Shown here piece by piece: positions 28,609-30,691 of a stretch of 30,691 bases of DNA (within the stretch, counting starts at the first letter, position 1; every line of letters begins with the position of its first letter). The stretch is from a virus. Below the pieces are notes generated by a model. It saw nothing but the letters and a program-made list of their open reading frames with translations. It did not search any database and was not told the origin of the DNA. The stretch lies in IMG/VR virus record IMGVR_UViG_3300033145_000390, positions 1-30,691 of that record; one strand, written 5' to 3'. The translations under genes and the position numbers were made by a program.

Positions 28609-29541
28609 ATGTCTATAAGAGGTTCTTTGCGGAAGGCTGGAATCTCCTCTGATGGCGCTAACATTGATGTTTTTAGAGGGACTCTTACCGCAAGAAATGT
28701 GATAACGCCTGAAGGCGACTCGTTCTATGTGGACTGTCGCAGATCAATAAGCGGAAACGGTAAGTCCTGGAACACCGCTTTCGTGACGATTCAGGAAGCT
28801 ATTACAGCTTCCAACGCCCAGATCGACTGGTCATTAACACCGTGGTTGGTTGACAACTGGATTCATGTTGCCTCTGGGTTGTACGAAGAGGCATTGACGC
28901 CGCCTTATTCCTGTCATATAATAGGATATGGTGTGTTAGGCACGGATACCGCTGTTGAGATTCACCCCGCAGCTGGTAGTGCTATGGCTGGAACAGGCCT
29001 TGGTCTTGAGATGGTTAATATAAGGTTTGAGGCTGTAAACGCAGTTCCGGTGCTTGACTTCGGTGTCTGCAATCAGGTCATTATTAGAGACTGCGAGATT
29101 CTCCCTGCGACAAACTCTGTCACTCACGGAATTTCCATCGAGAATGGAACTCACGTACGTATTCTCCGAAACTCGTTCCATCAGAGTCAAGGGACACCTG
29201 GATTCTCTCATGGAATCTATGCAGCTGGAGGAGCTGACAAGTACCTACACGCATCAAAGATTATAGGTAATTACATCTCAGGCATCGCGTCTGGTGGCGT
29301 AGGTATCTATATAGCAGCTGACTGCACAGCAACAGAAACCTTGATACAAGATAACACTATCAACGTACCTGGAGCTGGAATAGGTATCGACGATAACAAT
29401 GGGAACTCTCTAGTTGTTGACAACAGAATCTTTGTCGGTGGCAGTGGCGATGCAATCGATCATGCGGGAGGTGCCTCGAAGACTCTAGGCAACCTTTGCA
29501 ATGTTAATGGAACTGTCTTGTGGGAAACCACTATATCATAA
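28609..29541 (+). CDS. Right-handed beta-helix (pectin-lyase-like) spike protein (310 aa)
   Basis: ATG 28609 with CGAAGGAGATAATATATT upstream. Starts MSIRGSLRKAGISSDGANID, the docking-like N terminus shared with the gene at 27656. From about residue 40 it has a repeated beta-helix pattern (YVDCRRSISGNGKSWNTAFV, ISIENGTHVRILRNSFHQSQ, VGIYIAADCTATETLIQDNT). This fold is found in tail spikes and in capsid-associated depolymerases. No catalytic acid pair can be fixed by eye, so enzyme activity is uncertain. Confidence 0.8.
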   Translation: MSIRGSLRKAGISSDGANIDVFRGTLTARNVITPEGDSFYVDCRRSISGNGKSWNTAFVTIQEAITASNAQIDWSLTPWLVDNWIHVASGLYEEALTPPYSCHIIGYGVLGTDTAVEIHPAAGSAMAGTGLGLEMVNIRFEAVNAVPVLDFGVCNQVIIRDCEILPATNSVTHGISIENGTHVRILRNSFHQSQGTPGFSHGIYAAGGADKYLHASKIIGNYISGIASGGVGIYIAADCTATETLIQDNTINVPGAGIGIDDNNGNSLVVDNRIFVGGSGDAIDHAGGASKTLGNLCNVNGTVLWETTIS

Positions 29542-29551
29542 GGAGGTAATT

Positions 29552-29695
29552 GTGCCAGTTAAGAAAACTGTAACACCAATGGACGAAGGCGCAGCTCCTG
29601 TTAAGGGTATAGTTAGGGGCAAGTGCATGAAATGCGGACTCGAATGGGGCTGGGTAGGTTCTCCTTGTCTCGCCTGTGGTGGAAACGTAAAGTAA
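29552..29695 (+). CDS. Small zinc-ribbon protein (47 aa)
   Basis: GTG 29552 after AAGGAGGTAATT is the start; the longer frame upstream lies inside the spike gene. The product begins VPVKKTVTPMDEGAAPVKGI and carries C-x-x-C and C-x-x-C (GKCMKCGLEWGW, SPCLACGGN), a zinc ribbon. It may be a small regulatory or virion-associated protein. It is expressed between the spike and the capsid gene. Confidence 0.7.
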   Translation: MPVKKTVTPMDEGAAPVKGIVRGKCMKCGLEWGWVGSPCLACGGNVK

Positions 29696-29714
29696 TTGAA
29701 AGGAATCTTATATT

Positions 29715-30691
29715 ATGGCTAATACATATTTTGTAGGTCTTCGTGCCACGAACGACGTGATTACCGACGAAGATCCGGAACACTGGAGAGTAGGTATTTT
29801 ACGCCTCTTTCCTAACGGCATGGCGCCGTTGACGGGACTGACCGCCCTGATGAAGCGCGAGAAAGTCGACAACCCACACTATCACTGGTGGACTAAGACT
29901 CTACCAACGCAGAGAGCTACTATGGTTGTGTATGTAGATGCAGGTCTAGAGACAGCATACACGACTGGTCTTGACTACGCTGCTGGAACAACAGTCTACT
30001 GTAAGATGTCGGCTGCTGCAGCTACACAGTTCAGAGCAGGTCACCAGGTTCTTTTGCGTGACCCTGATGACTACAACGTTGACCTTAACGCGAGGGTCAC
30101 AAGTGTCGTTACGAACGGCGATAGTTCATATATCGCCTGTATTCTGCTCGCTGCCGATACGCAGACTGTCACGACTACCGATCTCTCTGACGCTACCGTA
30201 GTTATTGTCATCGGTAACATGAATCCGCAAGGCGGAACTCGTCCAGAGGCTATCTCGGTCGTGCCTGAGGAGCTTGAGAATTACACGCAAATCTGGCGTA
30301 ATTCACTTGATCTCTCTCGTACCATGATGGAAACTAAACTCCGCACAACCGGTAACAAGACGTATGCAGAGGCCAAAATGGACGCTCTGCAGCTTCACGG
30401 AATGGAGATGGAGAAGTCTCTGTTCTGGAGCACTATCTATTCAACTGGAACAGGCTCGAATGGAAAGCCTCTATATGCAACTCGCGGTCTTATTTCGTGG
30501 ATCAAGAGTTACGGAACCGTACAGGACTTTACCCTTGACACGGGAGCCGACTATGCCGGTAAGACCTGGCTGCAAGCTGGTGAGCAATGGATCGATGAGC
30601 ATCTTGAGGAGGTCTTCCGATTTGGCGGACAGGAGAGACTTGCATTTATAGGCTCTGGCGCTCTGTTAGGAATCCAGAGGCTTGTCAAGGA
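29715..30691 (+). CDS. Probable major capsid protein, partial
   Basis: ATG 29715 with TTGAAAGGAATCTTATATT before it opens a frame with no stop to the right edge (about 325 residues visible). It starts MANTYFVGLRATNDVITDED and contains MKREKVDNPHYHWWTKTLPT, NMNPQGGTRPEAISVVPEEL, YTQIWRNSLDLSRTMMETKL and MDALQLHGMEMEKSLFWS. These are features of HK97-fold capsid proteins of the DUF5309/SU10-type group. The position after scaffold and fibre genes fits. The end is missing. Confidence 0.8.
   Translation, partial: MANTYFVGLRATNDVITDEDPEHWRVGILRLFPNGMAPLTGLTALMKREKVDNPHYHWWTKTLPTQRATMVVYVDAGLETAYTTGLDYAAGTTVYCKMSAAAATQFRAGHQVLLRDPDDYNVDLNARVTSVVTNGDSSYIACILLAADTQTVTTTDLSDATVVIVIGNMNPQGGTRPEAISVVPEELENYTQIWRNSLDLSRTMMETKLRTTGNKTYAEAKMDALQLHGMEMEKSLFWSTIYSTGTGSNGKPLYATRGLISWIKSYGTVQDFTLDTGADYAGKTWLQAGEQWIDEHLEEVFRFGGQERLAFIGSGALLGIQRLVK

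Noticed and set aside
1-30691. CRISPR array or integrase/lysogeny genes
   Set aside because: The dispersed palindrome is not in a regular array of repeat and spacer, and no recombinase or CI-type repressor motif was seen.

Overview
The window is a stretch of a tailed double-stranded DNA phage genome (Caudoviricetes type), most likely from an uncultured or environmental phage. The evidence is a large terminase with Walker A, Walker B and nuclease motifs, followed by a portal-like protein, a very acidic scaffold-like protein, small structural proteins and the start of a major-capsid-like gene that runs off the right edge. Genes are tightly packed, with many ATGA, GTGA and TAATG start/stop overlaps and good Shine-Dalgarno sequences, so the host is probably a bacterium using the standard code. 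I see no integrase, lysogeny repressor, polymerase or helicase here; the host cannot be named from the sequence.

There are two divergent transcription units around an intergenic region at about 12.3-13.1 kb. Leftward (minus strand, 12295 down to 1) is the early/replication half: a run of small genes of unknown function, an ATP-dependent DNA ligase with a variant active-site motif (6600-7454), a RecB/Cas4-like PD-(D/E)XK nuclease with four candidate Fe-S cysteines (4669-5640), a protein with a radical-SAM-type CxxxCxxC motif (3717-4445), a Sak4-like RecA-fold ATPase (2701-3540) and a DnaQ-like DEDDh exonuclease (2151-2720). Nuclease, ATPase, exonuclease and ligase together look like a replication/recombination module. 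Near the left end are two imperfect tRNA-like elements.

Rightward (plus strand, 13120 to the end) is the late half: a probable small terminase, then an unusual block of signal-peptide or membrane-anchored proteins (13891-18353), large modular fibre or adhesin-like proteins (18388-21733), a tandem pair of paralogous small genes, then large terminase, portal, scaffold, three beta-rich fibre/decoration-like proteins, a beta-helix protein, a small zinc-ribbon protein and the capsid gene.

The most striking non-coding signal is a dispersed palindrome, TGACCAAA-(0-2 nt)-TTTGGTCA, present about ten times on both arms and almost always just before a gene start or just after a stop codon. Three copies lie upstream of near-identical promoters (TTGCAT, 17 bp, TATATT), two pointing left and one pointing right into the late genes. 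This looks like a genome-wide operator network of the phage. A second unusual structure is a ~300-bp inverted repeat (11363-11661) whose arms are built of CTAAWY hexamers and which encloses a run of 21 T and nested palindromes; it lies near the divergent region and may be a replication origin.
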